64,000 nucleotides of DNA from Acutalibacter sp. 1XD8-36 (GCF_009917525.1 NZ_QZDU01000001.1:496001-560000), one strand, 5' to 3'. Shown: positions 35,219 to 43,201, numbered from the stretch's first letter. Notes: a model not told the origin generated them from the letters alone. A program made the numbers and translations.

Positions 35219-35911
35219 ATGCATAAATATGACTACTCGTTTTTGGAGAACTTCCCCCTGCCGGAAAACCTGAAAGGACTGCTCGCCTGTCTGAAGGGTA
35301 TGCAGGAAAAATATGAGCGCGAAGCCCGGGAACCCCGGCAGAAGGTCAAGTCAGAGCCTCCTGCCGCCCTGCCCGAACAGCTTCTGGCAGCATATGGGGC
35401 ATCCGGTGCTGAGCCGCTGCTGCTGGTCCCCTGTGTGGCGCTGGACATGCTGTGCTCCCTGCCTGAGGGTGAGGGCTCCATGCACGCCGCCATAGAGTTG
35501 GCCCTGGGGCTGCTATGCCAGTCCGGATATACCATGTGCAGACACTTCCCCCTGGAGGAAATGATATGTAGATATCTCTACTTCTACCGGCGGGCCTTTG
35601 ACCGTGCCAAATCTCACTGGGAGCAGAACGGCAGCGAGTATCTGTATTATATTGAGATGTTCCTGTCCCTGCTCTATCTCTGCGGGCAGGACAAGCCAAA
35701 AGCTCCGGCGGCTCCCCGGCGCAGTACCAAGCGCGCGGCCATTGAAGCGCTGGTACTCGGGAGCGAGGTTCCTATCTCCAAAGCCGAGATTTGCGCCGCG
35801 CTGCCGGATGTGAGCCCCACCACCGTTGAGGCGGCTCTGGGAGCTATGGTGCGCTCCGGGAGCGTGCGGAAGGTGGGGGCAGCCAGGGCCGCCCGGTACA
35901 TCAGGGCATAG
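35219..35911 (+). CDS. degenerate Fic-family protein with winged-helix tail (active site lost)
   Basis: 230 residues from ATG 35219. The N-terminus MHKYDYSFLENFPLPENL matches the start of Clostridium-type Fic proteins. A short Pro/Glu/Lys-rich linker (about 38-65) then replaces the roughly 110 residues that normally carry the inhibitory helix and the first half of the Fic fold. The remainder again follows Fic: LLLVPCVALDMLC, then LPEGEGSM where HPFxDGNGRM should be, then LLCQSGYTMCRHFPLEEMIC and the helical end. Last is the winged helix ISKAEICAALPDVSPTTVEAALG. The catalytic His and the nucleotide-binding GNGR are gone, so AMP transfer is not expected. A DNA-binding or protein-binding role is inferred. 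Confidence 0.75.
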   Translation: MHKYDYSFLENFPLPENLKGLLACLKGMQEKYEREAREPRQKVKSEPPAALPEQLLAAYGASGAEPLLLVPCVALDMLCSLPEGEGSMHAAIELALGLLCQSGYTMCRHFPLEEMICRYLYFYRRAFDRAKSHWEQNGSEYLYYIEMFLSLLYLCGQDKPKAPAAPRRSTKRAAIEALVLGSEVPISKAEICAALPDVSPTTVEAALGAMVRSGSVRKVGAARAARYIRA

Positions 35912-36296
35912 TGCGCTCCTTTAATAGGGCGTAAGAGCACAGTCCCATCTCCTGCCAGCGGCAGTCCCCGCAGACGTGCTGAAACTCTGCCTCACTCACC
36001 CGGCTGAGGCGTTCCCGCAGCTCTGTCCAGCTCATATCCTGGCCTGTGGAAAGTCCGGTGACCTCCAATGCAGCCCTGTCCCGCCTGGACACATTCTCTG
36101 TGCCCAGGGAGCAGCCGTCCGACTCACGGTTTGGGCAGTATCTGCATATATCGTCGTGACCTTTCACAAGCCGGAAGCGCCCGCCCTTCTGCATATACTC
36201 TATTGTCTGCGTCATGTTCTCTGTGAAGGCCTGGTCGTAACCGCTGCCTGAAAACATGGTTGCACAGAACATGTGGTGCCCTCTGAACGCTTTCAT
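35901..36296 (-). CDS. DUF1284 iron-sulfur-binding-type protein
   Basis: 131 residues from ATG 36296. The longer frame upstream only antisenses bioY. Begins MKAFRGHHMFCATMFSGSGY and carries three cysteine groups: C near residue 11, CRYCPNRESDGC (about 52-63), and CGDCRWQEMGLC near the C-terminus. These are the DUF1284 hallmarks, which suggest an Fe-S cluster. Its start overlaps the bioY stop as ATGA, so it is translationally coupled to the biotin transporter. The 3' end overlaps the convergent Fic-like gene by 11 bases. Function unknown. Confidence 0.87.
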   Translation of the reverse strand: MKAFRGHHMFCATMFSGSGYDQAFTENMTQTIEYMQKGGRFRLVKGHDDICRYCPNRESDGCSLGTENVSRRDRAALEVTGLSTGQDMSWTELRERLSRVSEAEFQHVCGDCRWQEMGLCSYALLKERTMP

Positions 36297-36844
36297 GCTA
36301 TTTCCCCAAGGCCCGCTTTTTTCAGGCTGGCGGCAATGCCAATAGCCGCGAAATATGCCAGCACCAGCGATACCACGTCCTTTATTATGTACGGCGCCGA
36401 GGCCGTCAGGAAGGATACCGGGAAGCTCATGCCGCTCACCAGCCAGAACTGGAACACACCCGCCAGGTGGCACACGGCTAACCCGGCTGTGCCCAGCAGC
36501 AGCGCTATGTATTTTTTGCCTGCCCTGACGCCCAGGCCACAGAGGAAAGCCATCGGCAGAAAACCCCACAGGAAACCGCCTGTCATGCCGATAAACGCAC
36601 CGAAACCGCCGCTAAATCCCGCGAAAACCGGCACGCCTACCGCGCCCAAGGCCAGGTACACCCCAACTGCCAGAGTACCCATTGCCGACCCAAGCAGGTA
36701 GCCGCAAAGTGCCACGGCAAAGGTCTGCAGGGTAACCGGTACACCGGTTGGCAGCGGGATTTGCATTTGAGACATCACTGCCAGCAGCGCGGCCATCATG
36801 CCTGTCATAACTACCCGGCGTATAGTGTTTTTGTTGTTTTCCAT
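36293..36844 (-). CDS. bioY: BioY biotin transporter substrate-binding membrane component
   Basis: 183 residues, about six hydrophobic helices. Family features: QMQIPLPTGVPVTLQTFAV (about 25-43), LLGSAMGTLAVGVYLALGAVGVPVFAGFSGG (in parts) and GGFLWGFLPMAFL. BioY is the S-component of a biotin ECF transporter, and the ECF A/A'/T module is not in the window. TATAGGAG precedes the ATG. Downstream of birA with 52 bp between, and coupled to DUF1284, so birA-bioY-DUF1284 is a likely BirA-controlled unit. Confidence 0.94.
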   Translation of the reverse strand: MENNKNTIRRVVMTGMMAALLAVMSQMQIPLPTGVPVTLQTFAVALCGYLLGSAMGTLAVGVYLALGAVGVPVFAGFSGGFGAFIGMTGGFLWGFLPMAFLCGLGVRAGKKYIALLLGTAGLAVCHLAGVFQFWLVSGMSFPVSFLTASAPYIIKDVVSLVLAYFAAIGIAASLKKAGLGEIA

Positions 36845-36896
36845 TTTGCTTCACTCCTATATAATTTATTTAAATAATTTTTGATTTATAGTATTC

Positions 36897-37904
36897 TCAA
36901 ATGTTTTTGCTTTGGATGCTTTCAAGCAGCCCCTTTTTAACTATGCTGACCTCCCCTGCGCCGAAGGACTTCTCCTCCCCCGAGGCCAGCCTCACTATCA
37001 GCCGGGCTTCATCGTCGATGCCCAGCACTTTTCCCTCCCAGGACTCCCGGCCCTGCTGGAATGTTATATCCAGGCCGGTGAGCAGGGAGAGCTTTTTGTA
37101 TTCCACCATATAGCTCCGCTCCGGCAAGGCACGGTAGAAGCCAAAGAACCAGTTTAGTATCTCTGCAGCCAGCCTCGTGCGGGTGTCCACAGGGGCGTCG
37201 TACCTGTAAAGCGCACCCGCCACCTCAGATATCTCAGGCGGGAAGCCTTCCGGAGGCTCCTGGACGTTCACACCAATTCCAAGCACCGCATAGTTCAGGC
37301 CATTGTTCTCAAAGTCAATGGCGGCCTCGGTGAGTATTCCGCAAATCTTTTTGCCCTCAAGGTATACGTCATTGACCCATTTTATCATGGCCTGCCGCCC
37401 GGTGACTGCACTGACAGCCCCAGCCACCGCCACTGCCGCCGCCGTGGTTATGGAAAGCGAGTCCTCAGCGGCGAGCCCCGGGCGCAGCAGTATGCTCATA
37501 TAGAGCCCCGAACCCTCCGGCGAGTAAAAAGACCTGCCAAGCCGCCCCTTTCCCCGGGACTGCCGCTTGGCAATGAGCACCAGTCCTTCGGGCTTCCCCT
37601 GCTCCGCCAGCTCCTTGAGCACGGTGTTTGTGGAGCTTACCTCCTCGCGCAAATCAATTTCGATATCCTCCATCCCCGGCCCAAGCAGCCGGCGGATATT
37701 TCCCGGGACATACACCCCGCTCTCGGACACCAGCCTATAGCCCCTGTTAGTCCCGGCCTCAACCTGATAGCCGTCCTCACGAAGCTTTTTCACGGCCTTC
37801 CACACCCCGCTGCGGCTAACCCCCAGCTTGGCGGCAATGGCCTCCCCGGAGACATCCTGCTGGCTTTCCCGAAGTATCCCCAAGACTCTGTCTGCTATAT
37901 CCAA
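36897..37904 (-). CDS. birA: BirA bifunctional biotin-protein ligase / biotin repressor
   Basis: 335 residues from a TTG that lies eight bases after GGAGG. A GTG three codons earlier overlaps that site. N-terminal winged helix (GEAIAAKLGVSRSGVWKAVKKL, about 22-43) is the repressor domain. The ligase domain has SRGKGRLGRSFYSPEGSGLYMS (ATP/biotin loop, about 117-138) and WVNDVYLEGKKICGILTE. The C-terminal SH3-like domain ends the protein. It joins biotin to carboxylases and represses biotin genes. A matching operator overlaps its own promoter. Confidence 0.95.
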   Translation of the reverse strand: MDIADRVLGILRESQQDVSGEAIAAKLGVSRSGVWKAVKKLREDGYQVEAGTNRGYRLVSESGVYVPGNIRRLLGPGMEDIEIDLREEVSSTNTVLKELAEQGKPEGLVLIAKRQSRGKGRLGRSFYSPEGSGLYMSILLRPGLAAEDSLSITTAAAVAVAGAVSAVTGRQAMIKWVNDVYLEGKKICGILTEAAIDFENNGLNYAVLGIGVNVQEPPEGFPPEISEVAGALYRYDAPVDTRTRLAAEILNWFFGFYRALPERSYMVEYKKLSLLTGLDITFQQGRESWEGKVLGIDDEARLIVRLASGEEKSFGAGEVSIVKKGLLESIQSKNI

Positions 37905-37929
37905 GCCTACCACCTCCTGTTTTTTTCAC

Positions 37930-37958
37930 ATTGTAACATATGAACTTAGCATTGTCAA
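37930..37958 (-). promoter_or_regulatory. promoter for birA
   Basis: Minus strand: -35 TTGACA, 17-bp spacer, -10 TACAAT. The -35 lies within the BirA-type operator. Confidence 0.8.
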
Positions 37959-37984
37959 CCCATTATTTTACTTTTGGTAGACAA
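37952..37984. promoter_or_regulatory. BirA operator
   Basis: TTGTCAACC, 15 bp, GGTAGACAA. This matches the known bipartite biotin-repressor site (TTGTTAACC-N15-GGTTAACAA type), with one mismatch between arms. It covers the -35 of birA and would give autorepression by biotinyl-AMP-bound BirA. Confidence 0.8.
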
Positions 37985-38037
37985 TCGATTCTGCGTACTT
38001 ATCTCAAAAATAAATTGAATTTTTTTGCAAAAAGGGG

Positions 38038-38066
38038 TTGCAAAATGAAAAGGAATGTGGTATTAT
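38038..38066 (+). promoter_or_regulatory. promoter upstream of the tRNA-Ala pair
   Basis: -35 TTGCAA, 17-bp spacer, -10 TATTAT, 44 bp upstream of the tRNA-Ala pseudogene. It probably drives both copies. Confidence 0.7.
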
Positions 38067-38109
38067 AATTAAGCGCTAAGGGACAGCGCGAGTTAAGATA
38101 AGTGAATAT

Positions 38110-38198
38110 GGGGGTATAGCTCAGCTGGGAGCCCGAAAAGTTAAAAGTATGCCCCCACTGAGAGCACCAAATCTTCATTATTCCGCTTATATCGACCA
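38110..38198 (+). pseudogene. tRNA-Ala pseudogene / mini-tRNA-like copy
   Basis: The first 22 bases equal the 5' end of the intact tRNA-Ala downstream. Then 28 unrelated bases are inserted, followed by a degraded match to the rest, ending CCGCTTATATCGACCA (the intact gene has CCGCTTATCTCCACCA). The anticodon arm and T arm are gone. The inserted segment contains TGCCCCC (38150-38156), which can pair with GGGGGTA at the 5' end. A 47-nt form with an acceptor-like stem and an intact D arm is therefore possible. Confidence 0.75.
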
Positions 38199-38251
38199 AA
38201 ATTGAATAAAGTGTACTCCGATAAACAATATCATCATATGATGAAAAACTC

Positions 38252-38327
<76 letters not shown>

Positions 38328-38340
38328 CAGGGTACACGAG

Positions 38341-38376
38341 AGAAAAGGCTTGTTTCAAAAGAAACGAGCCTTTTCT
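38341..38376 (+). terminator. terminator after tRNA-Ala
   Basis: 16-bp arms AGAAAAGGCTTGTTTC / GAAACGAGCCTTTTCT with AAAA loop, one mismatch, ending in TTTTCTT. Confidence 0.8.
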
Positions 38377-38436
38377 TGTATGTCGTATGTGTTTCGTAGG
38401 CCAGCATATCCCGGCCATGCAAGCACATTCCCACTA

Positions 38437-38470
38437 GGGGCGTTCAGAACTTTATGAACGCCCCTTTTTT
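38437..38470 (+). terminator. hairpin with T6 upstream of repA
   Basis: Arms GGGGCGTTCA / TGAACGCCCC, loop of eight, then TTTTTT. It lies 47 bp before the RepA start and insulates it from upstream transcription, or attenuates it if a promoter lies between 38377 and 38436. Confidence 0.75.
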
Positions 38471-38516
38471 CATGCCCATTTTTAGATATCATCAATTTTT
38501 GAAAGGAGTTTGCCGT

Positions 38517-39452
38517 ATGAAAGACCGCCTTGACTTTGACTATTTTTATGGCGGGGAATCGGAACAGTTCAGCTTTTACCGTATCCCCCGGCAGCTCATC
38601 GTGGGCCCGGAGTTCAAGCACGTCTCCACCGACGCCAAGCTGCTCTATGGCCTTATGCTTGACCGTATGGGCCTTTCCGCCCGGAACGGCTGGTACGACG
38701 AGGAAAACCGGGTGTTCATCTACTACCCCTTAGATGAAATCAAGGAGGCCCTGAACTGCGGTAACGATAAGGCGGTCAAGCTGCTGGCTGAACTGGACAC
38801 TGGCAAAGGCATCGGCCTGATCCAGCGGGTCAAGCAGGGGCAAGGTAAGCCAGCCATGATATATGTCAAGCGTTTTACCTGCAAGGATATCCCGCCACAG
38901 GTTGAAAATCCTCCCTCTCCCCCGGCCCGAAATCCAGACTTCGGAAAAACCGAAGTCAAGAGTTCGGAAAATCAGAAGTCAAGACTTCGGGAAAGCCGAA
39001 GTGCAGAGTTCGGAAAACCGGAGTGTAATTATACTTACAAGAATCAGACTGAAAGGAGCTATACCAATCCATCTATCCAGCCGGTGACAGATGGGATGGA
39101 TTGGCAGGCTTACCGGGAGGAGGTGATGGAAAATATTAGTTTTGACCAGCTTGCGGAGGAGTACGGCAGGGAGGACGTGGAAGGGGTTACGGACCTGATT
39201 ACCGATGTTTTGACTTCTACCCAGCCCACTATACAGATTGGGCGGGAAAAAGTTTCAATCCAGGCGGTAGTTTCTCGCTTTAGGAAACTGGACGAAACGC
39301 ATATCCAGTATATGTTTGACTGCCTGCGTAAGAGTACGAAGAAAATCCACAATATCCGCGCTTATCTGCTGACAAGCCTTTACAACGCGCCCACTACCAT
39401 CGGGCAGTTTTATCAGGCAGAGGTGCAGCATGATTTGTACGGTTCCGGCTAA
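38517..39452 (+). CDS. RepA-type replication initiator of mobile-element origin
   Basis: 311 residues from ATG 38517, with AAAGGAG upstream. The N-terminal RepA_N domain reads FYRIPRQLIVGPEFKHVSTDAKLLYGLMLDRMG (in parts, about 22-54), WYDEENRVFIYYPLDEIKE and CGNDKAVKLLAELD. A polar linker rich in Ser/Arg/Glu repeats (about 140-175) and a C-terminal domain with YGREDVEGVTDLITDVL and RAYLLTSLYNA follow. Such initiators belong to Tn1549-like integrative elements and theta plasmids of Firmicutes. Here no relaxase, integrase or transfer gene is visible, so the gene is a relic or cargo of a degraded element. Confidence 0.88.
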   Translation: MKDRLDFDYFYGGESEQFSFYRIPRQLIVGPEFKHVSTDAKLLYGLMLDRMGLSARNGWYDEENRVFIYYPLDEIKEALNCGNDKAVKLLAELDTGKGIGLIQRVKQGQGKPAMIYVKRFTCKDIPPQVENPPSPPARNPDFGKTEVKSSENQKSRLRESRSAEFGKPECNYTYKNQTERSYTNPSIQPVTDGMDWQAYREEVMENISFDQLAEEYGREDVEGVTDLITDVLTSTQPTIQIGREKVSIQAVVSRFRKLDETHIQYMFDCLRKSTKKIHNIRAYLLTSLYNAPTTIGQFYQAEVQHDLYGSG

Positions 39453-39473
39453 TGTGTCCCAAGTTGGGACACA
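39453..39473. repeat. 21-bp palindrome directly after the repA stop
   Basis: TGTGTCCCAA-G-TTGGGACACA, perfect ten-base arms starting at the base after the TAA. There is no T run, so it is not a typical intrinsic terminator. It may be a protein-binding site. Confidence 0.7.
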
Positions 39474-39693
39474 AAAACAACCATGAAACTCAAGGTCACC
39501 GACTGTTGCCATTATATCCGTTCAGCACATCTTCGTCTGAGCTGCGATTATCTAAGATTACAGATAAATATAGTTATTCTTTATATCACATTATTAAAGG
39601 ATATTCAGATAAGTTTCATGTAAAAAGATTAGAACCAATAAAGATACTGAAATAACCAGGCAAGGTGAATTTTTTATTTAGACACAAAAAGTA

Positions 39694-39722
39694 TTGATAA
39701 AATAAAATTCATGGAGTAAAAT
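39694..39722 (+). promoter_or_regulatory. candidate promoter for the FtsX-like permease genes
   Basis: -35 TTGATA, 17-bp spacer, -10 TAAAAT, about 180 bp upstream of the first permease. Confidence 0.45.
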
Positions 39723-39899
39723 GTAATCAACGGATTAAAAAGGAAGAAACGATGGGCCTGCTTCATGTGGTTATACCATGTACGAGCGATTTTGTAGTGC
39801 TTACTAAATTTTCTTAGAAGAACAATGCATTTTATGCTTTCCCATCATTATTGGCTGGAGCTGAATTGGATTGACTTCATATCTTAAGGGTGTTTTCTG

Positions 39900-41105
39900 A
39901 TGTTTACTCTTACTCGAATCAAATATCAACTTTTCCGCTTGCCTGGCCGTACCGTTCTGCTGTTGTTGGCTGCAATGGTCTTTCTGACAAGCTTAGAGGT
40001 ATATTTAATCAACTTACATACTTGTCAGGCAGCATTGGACAGCTTGGCTGAGAACATCCCGGTTACCGCCAGAGTAGTTAATCGAAATGGTACGAAACAC
40101 AACCGGCTTGCAATAGATGCGGAGCTGTTCGACGCACTAACGGCCCAGAATGTCCATAACGTATTGTGCACAGCAAACGCTGCCGGTGCCCTTAGAGAGC
40201 CGGTGCAAACGGATGAGCAATTTGCTGGCGGCGATACATCTATCACTGCCGCAAATCATTTTTCTGCAGTGCCTGCTGTTTCTGCCGGGACGGTGAGTTT
40301 TGCAGAGGAGGCTGACCGCAGCTTCCTGACAGGAACAGAAGGCCTATGCGGTATTTCAGAGAAGTATGCTGAGCAAATGAAAGTGACTCTGGGTAATGAA
40401 TTGACATTGCCGGTATACACCGTCCACTATTCGCCGGTTGGAGTCCGGTATATCCCTATCGGAGAGCAAAACCTACGTATTGTGTGCACTTATCCGTATA
40501 CTGAAACGAATATTGGGCATTCACCTGACATAATTGTACCAGCCGCTTGGCTGCGCGCCAAAACAGAACAAGCAGGCGAACCTTTCGTATATAGTTCATT
40601 GTCCGTGGTTTTGGATGACCCCCTGAGGCTGGCAAGCTTCAAAAACAAACTGGCCCCTCTTGGCTTTATGCACGTCAGCGAGGGTGACGCTTGTGACGCC
40701 ATCTCTGTAGAGGATGAGATGTTCATCAAAACAGCAGAGGAATTACTTGAGCATTTAAGGCTGTACAAGATATTCCGGATACCTTTTTTCGTGCTGATTG
40801 TATTGCTGGTCATGCTGACGGTGTTCTTAGTGATGAAAAGCAGCAGACGGGATATTGCGATTGCCCGGTCTTTGGGGGAACCTAAACGGCAGATTGCAGT
40901 TGTTCAGTTCCTCAGCGCCATGCTGACACAGCTGGCAGGGGGGATTGTGGCAAATGGGATTCTTACTATAATTATACATACCTCCCTCAGGGAGTCTCAG
41001 GGAATTCTGCTGGTTTATCTGCTGTGCGCTGCTATTGGAACCGTATTTGCATTAGCTGGGCTTATGCGTTTTGACACATTGGCGCTTTTGGGTAAAGCTG
41101 ACTGA
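39900..41105 (+). CDS. FtsX-like ABC transporter permease
   Basis: 401 residues. One N-terminal membrane helix (LLLAAMVFLTSLEVYLI), a long extracytoplasmic domain (about 35-285) and three C-terminal helices (about 295-320, 340-365, 370-390), as in the MacB/FtsX permease fold. RRDIAIARSLGEPKRQIAVVQFLSA (about 320-344, in parts) is the characteristic cytoplasmic coupling loop. It is followed by a second permease. No ATP-binding partner is in this segment. G+C and codon use are lower than in the surrounding chromosome. Confidence 0.87.
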   Translation: MFTLTRIKYQLFRLPGRTVLLLLAAMVFLTSLEVYLINLHTCQAALDSLAENIPVTARVVNRNGTKHNRLAIDAELFDALTAQNVHNVLCTANAAGALREPVQTDEQFAGGDTSITAANHFSAVPAVSAGTVSFAEEADRSFLTGTEGLCGISEKYAEQMKVTLGNELTLPVYTVHYSPVGVRYIPIGEQNLRIVCTYPYTETNIGHSPDIIVPAAWLRAKTEQAGEPFVYSSLSVVLDDPLRLASFKNKLAPLGFMHVSEGDACDAISVEDEMFIKTAEELLEHLRLYKIFRIPFFVLIVLLVMLTVFLVMKSSRRDIAIARSLGEPKRQIAVVQFLSAMLTQLAGGIVANGILTIIIHTSLRESQGILLVYLLCAAIGTVFALAGLMRFDTLALLGKAD

Positions 41106-41141
41106 GTAATAGTTGCGTGAAGCGTGTTTAGGAGAATGATT

Positions 41142-43010
41142 ATGTTCATTATGAGTGTAAAACAGCTGCTGCGAAAGCCTGGAAGGATGTTTTTATTCTT
41201 TTCCCTGCTTGCCAGTTCTACCGCGTTATTGATATTCGCTATTGTTAGCATGGTGGCGTGTGGTCAGCGCATTGACATTGTGGAAAGTCAATTTACTACC
41301 ATTGCGACAGTAACGCAAAATGCAGAACCGGGCGATGGCATACTCAAAGCGGAGATACTGGAGTTTGATTCACCTGACTACATTGTTCCGCCGGAGACCC
41401 GTCCCTTTCTTTTGGCCTATAACCCTCAATTATATACCACCAATATTCAGTATACAGCCGACAGCATCCATATCGTGGAATTTTCCCCTCTGGAAAGTGA
41501 ACAGATGTCTAATAATTCTGTACCAGTCAAAATTGAAAAGATATATTATAATGATTATGACCGTACTTCAAATACAATAAACAACCTGATGGAGAAGGAT
41601 TTGGAGCCGGGCGATATTATCTCGATTCGTCAGGAACAAGGCCCTGTAACCTTATTGGAACCTGGGAAGCGGTATATCGCAAACCTGTCTTATAATCAAC
41701 AGGATGAGTATTCACCTTATTTTGGGCCGTTCTCTACCCAATACGACGCGCAGGGGCACCAAATATCAGATGGCGGGCGCCCCCGGATAGAGGAAGTAAC
41801 CAAGGATTTTTGGCTTCCCGGCGGCCGGGGAGAAATCTGGATGAATTGGGTTGAAGCACACCAATGGGAAAAGAATACTACGGCCCTCCCGGTGCTGCCA
41901 ACCAACAGTTTGAATGTTCTGCCGTCTTTTCATAGCAAGAACGCCTATATTAACGATGGACGCGAAATTACCCAGGAGGAATTTGCAGGCGGCGCAAAAG
42001 TATGTATGCTTCCGCAATCGCTTATGTCTAGAAATATTCTGTCAATTGGGGATAAAATCAGACTGCCTTTACGGTGCGCACTCTATGGCTATGTACCTAA
42101 TGGATATAAGACGCTGAACTTTAATTGCGGCTACTTCTTTACTCCGCTCGACGCCAATGGCGATTTATATGAACCCTTTTGGGAAGAAGAATATGAAATT
42201 GTTGGGTCGTATAAGCAGTTGAGTGAAGAAAATAACGAGCTTACCTATGATGTAATAATTGTTCCGCGGCAATCAGTTGAGGCCACCTGGGATGACTGTA
42301 TTGCGTATTACGAACCGATGAATGGCTTGAATGCCTCTTTTCAGATTCCTAATGGGAAAATTGCGGAATTCAATGCCAGCCTCCATTTTGCGGCGCCAGC
42401 AGCCTCTAAGCTGGAAATCACATATCATGACAACGGATATGAAAACATAATGAGCAGCCTGCTAAACACCCGGCTGAGCTCGATGCTGCTGCTAAGCGTA
42501 GGATGCATAGCAATCGTGGTGGTTATTATCCTGTTACTATATTTCTTTGTGGTAAGGGAAAAAAGAAGGACTGCGATTGAGCGGAGCCTAGGCATGACCC
42601 GAGTGCAGTGTTACATTTCTTCGCTGTCCGGGATATTCCTGCTGGCGCTTCTGGCAGTAGCCACCGGAAGCGGAATAGGCTGGACGGTGATGCACACCGT
42701 AATGGAATTCCAGCTGCAAAAACCTTCTGCTTTTTCACTGTCTTCAACCGCAGCCGATGAAAATGATGAATCCGCTATACCTGCTGAAGAACGTGAAGAT
42801 ATAGCCTATTTTAGTCGCGAGTATAGCTTATGGGCAGAAAATGAACAGTTTGAGACTACTCTCGAATTAGATACTGAAGCGGTATCTATTCATAATCGCA
42901 TTTATTATGCTACACCGCTTCTAGTCCTTTTTATCTTTACCACTCTTGCATTTATCTTGACCAGGAAAAATCTAAGTATTGAGCCAATAACCTTGTTAGG
43001 CGGTGGGTAA
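41142..43010 (+). CDS. FtsX-like ABC transporter permease, long form
   Basis: 622 residues from ATG 41142, with AGGAG seven bases upstream. Upstream in-frame GTG and ATG lie on top of that site. N-terminal helix (MFLFFSLLASSTALLIFAIV), a large extracytoplasmic domain (about 45-460), then a helix pair with the coupling loop REKRRTAIERSLGMTRVQC (about 475-493) and a final helix near 590-615. Ends EPITLLGGG. Together with the preceding gene it probably forms a heteromeric exporter or sensor complex such as those for peptide antibiotics. The ATPase is missing. The 3' end abuts an IS200-type scrap on the other strand. Confidence 0.85.
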   Translation: MFIMSVKQLLRKPGRMFLFFSLLASSTALLIFAIVSMVACGQRIDIVESQFTTIATVTQNAEPGDGILKAEILEFDSPDYIVPPETRPFLLAYNPQLYTTNIQYTADSIHIVEFSPLESEQMSNNSVPVKIEKIYYNDYDRTSNTINNLMEKDLEPGDIISIRQEQGPVTLLEPGKRYIANLSYNQQDEYSPYFGPFSTQYDAQGHQISDGGRPRIEEVTKDFWLPGGRGEIWMNWVEAHQWEKNTTALPVLPTNSLNVLPSFHSKNAYINDGREITQEEFAGGAKVCMLPQSLMSRNILSIGDKIRLPLRCALYGYVPNGYKTLNFNCGYFFTPLDANGDLYEPFWEEEYEIVGSYKQLSEENNELTYDVIIVPRQSVEATWDDCIAYYEPMNGLNASFQIPNGKIAEFNASLHFAAPAASKLEITYHDNGYENIMSSLLNTRLSSMLLLSVGCIAIVVVIILLLYFFVVREKRRTAIERSLGMTRVQCYISSLSGIFLLALLAVATGSGIGWTVMHTVMEFQLQKPSAFSLSSTAADENDESAIPAEEREDIAYFSREYSLWAENEQFETTLELDTEAVSIHNRIYYATPLLVLFIFTTLAFILTRKNLSIEPITLLGGG

Positions 43011-43101
43011 AAATTTGCGCATTTGAAATCTGTGTGATAGATGAGTCCCTTGAGATGAATAAATTGGGCCAACTCATTCACAATGTTCCTGCAATCACAA
43101 C

Positions 43102-43201
43102 CGAATGGTATACTTAACAGCAGATGGACATGATCTGCCACCATATGTCCTTCTACTATTTCTACCCCCTTGTACTTACACATCCACTTATGTATAATAC
43201 G
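43102..43201 (-). pseudogene. IS200/IS605-type TnpA fragment
   Basis: About 33 codons read RIIHKWMCKYKGVEIVEGH and MVADHVHLLLSIPF, matching the HUH region (His-x-His in DHVHLL) of Y1 transposases. A stop lies immediately upstream, and the sequence after SIPF no longer resembles the family. The catalytic Tyr helix and both ends are absent, so it is an inactive remnant. Confidence 0.75.

Larger units (their letters stand above)
39453..39899. other. 447-bp A/T-rich gap without a convincing gene
   Basis: Contains the 21-bp palindrome, a promoter-like pair and only short open frames without family resemblance (one of 67 codons starting at the palindrome, one of 23 codons near 39751). Base composition is clearly lower in G+C than the flanking chromosome. 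The compositional break suggests the junction of two foreign segments. Confidence 0.5.

Noticed and set aside
38231-38244. 14-bp palindrome TCATCATATGATGA just before tRNA-Ala
   Set aside because: Perfect but short and A/T-rich; no linked regulator, so too weak to call a site.
39452-39655. 67-codon frame after repA
   Set aside because: Starts in the palindrome, no ribosome site, no recognisable domain; kept only as part of the gap.
41124-41141. Upstream GTG/ATG starts of the long FtsX permease
   Set aside because: They lie on or too close to the AGGAG ribosome site; ATG 41142 has proper spacing.
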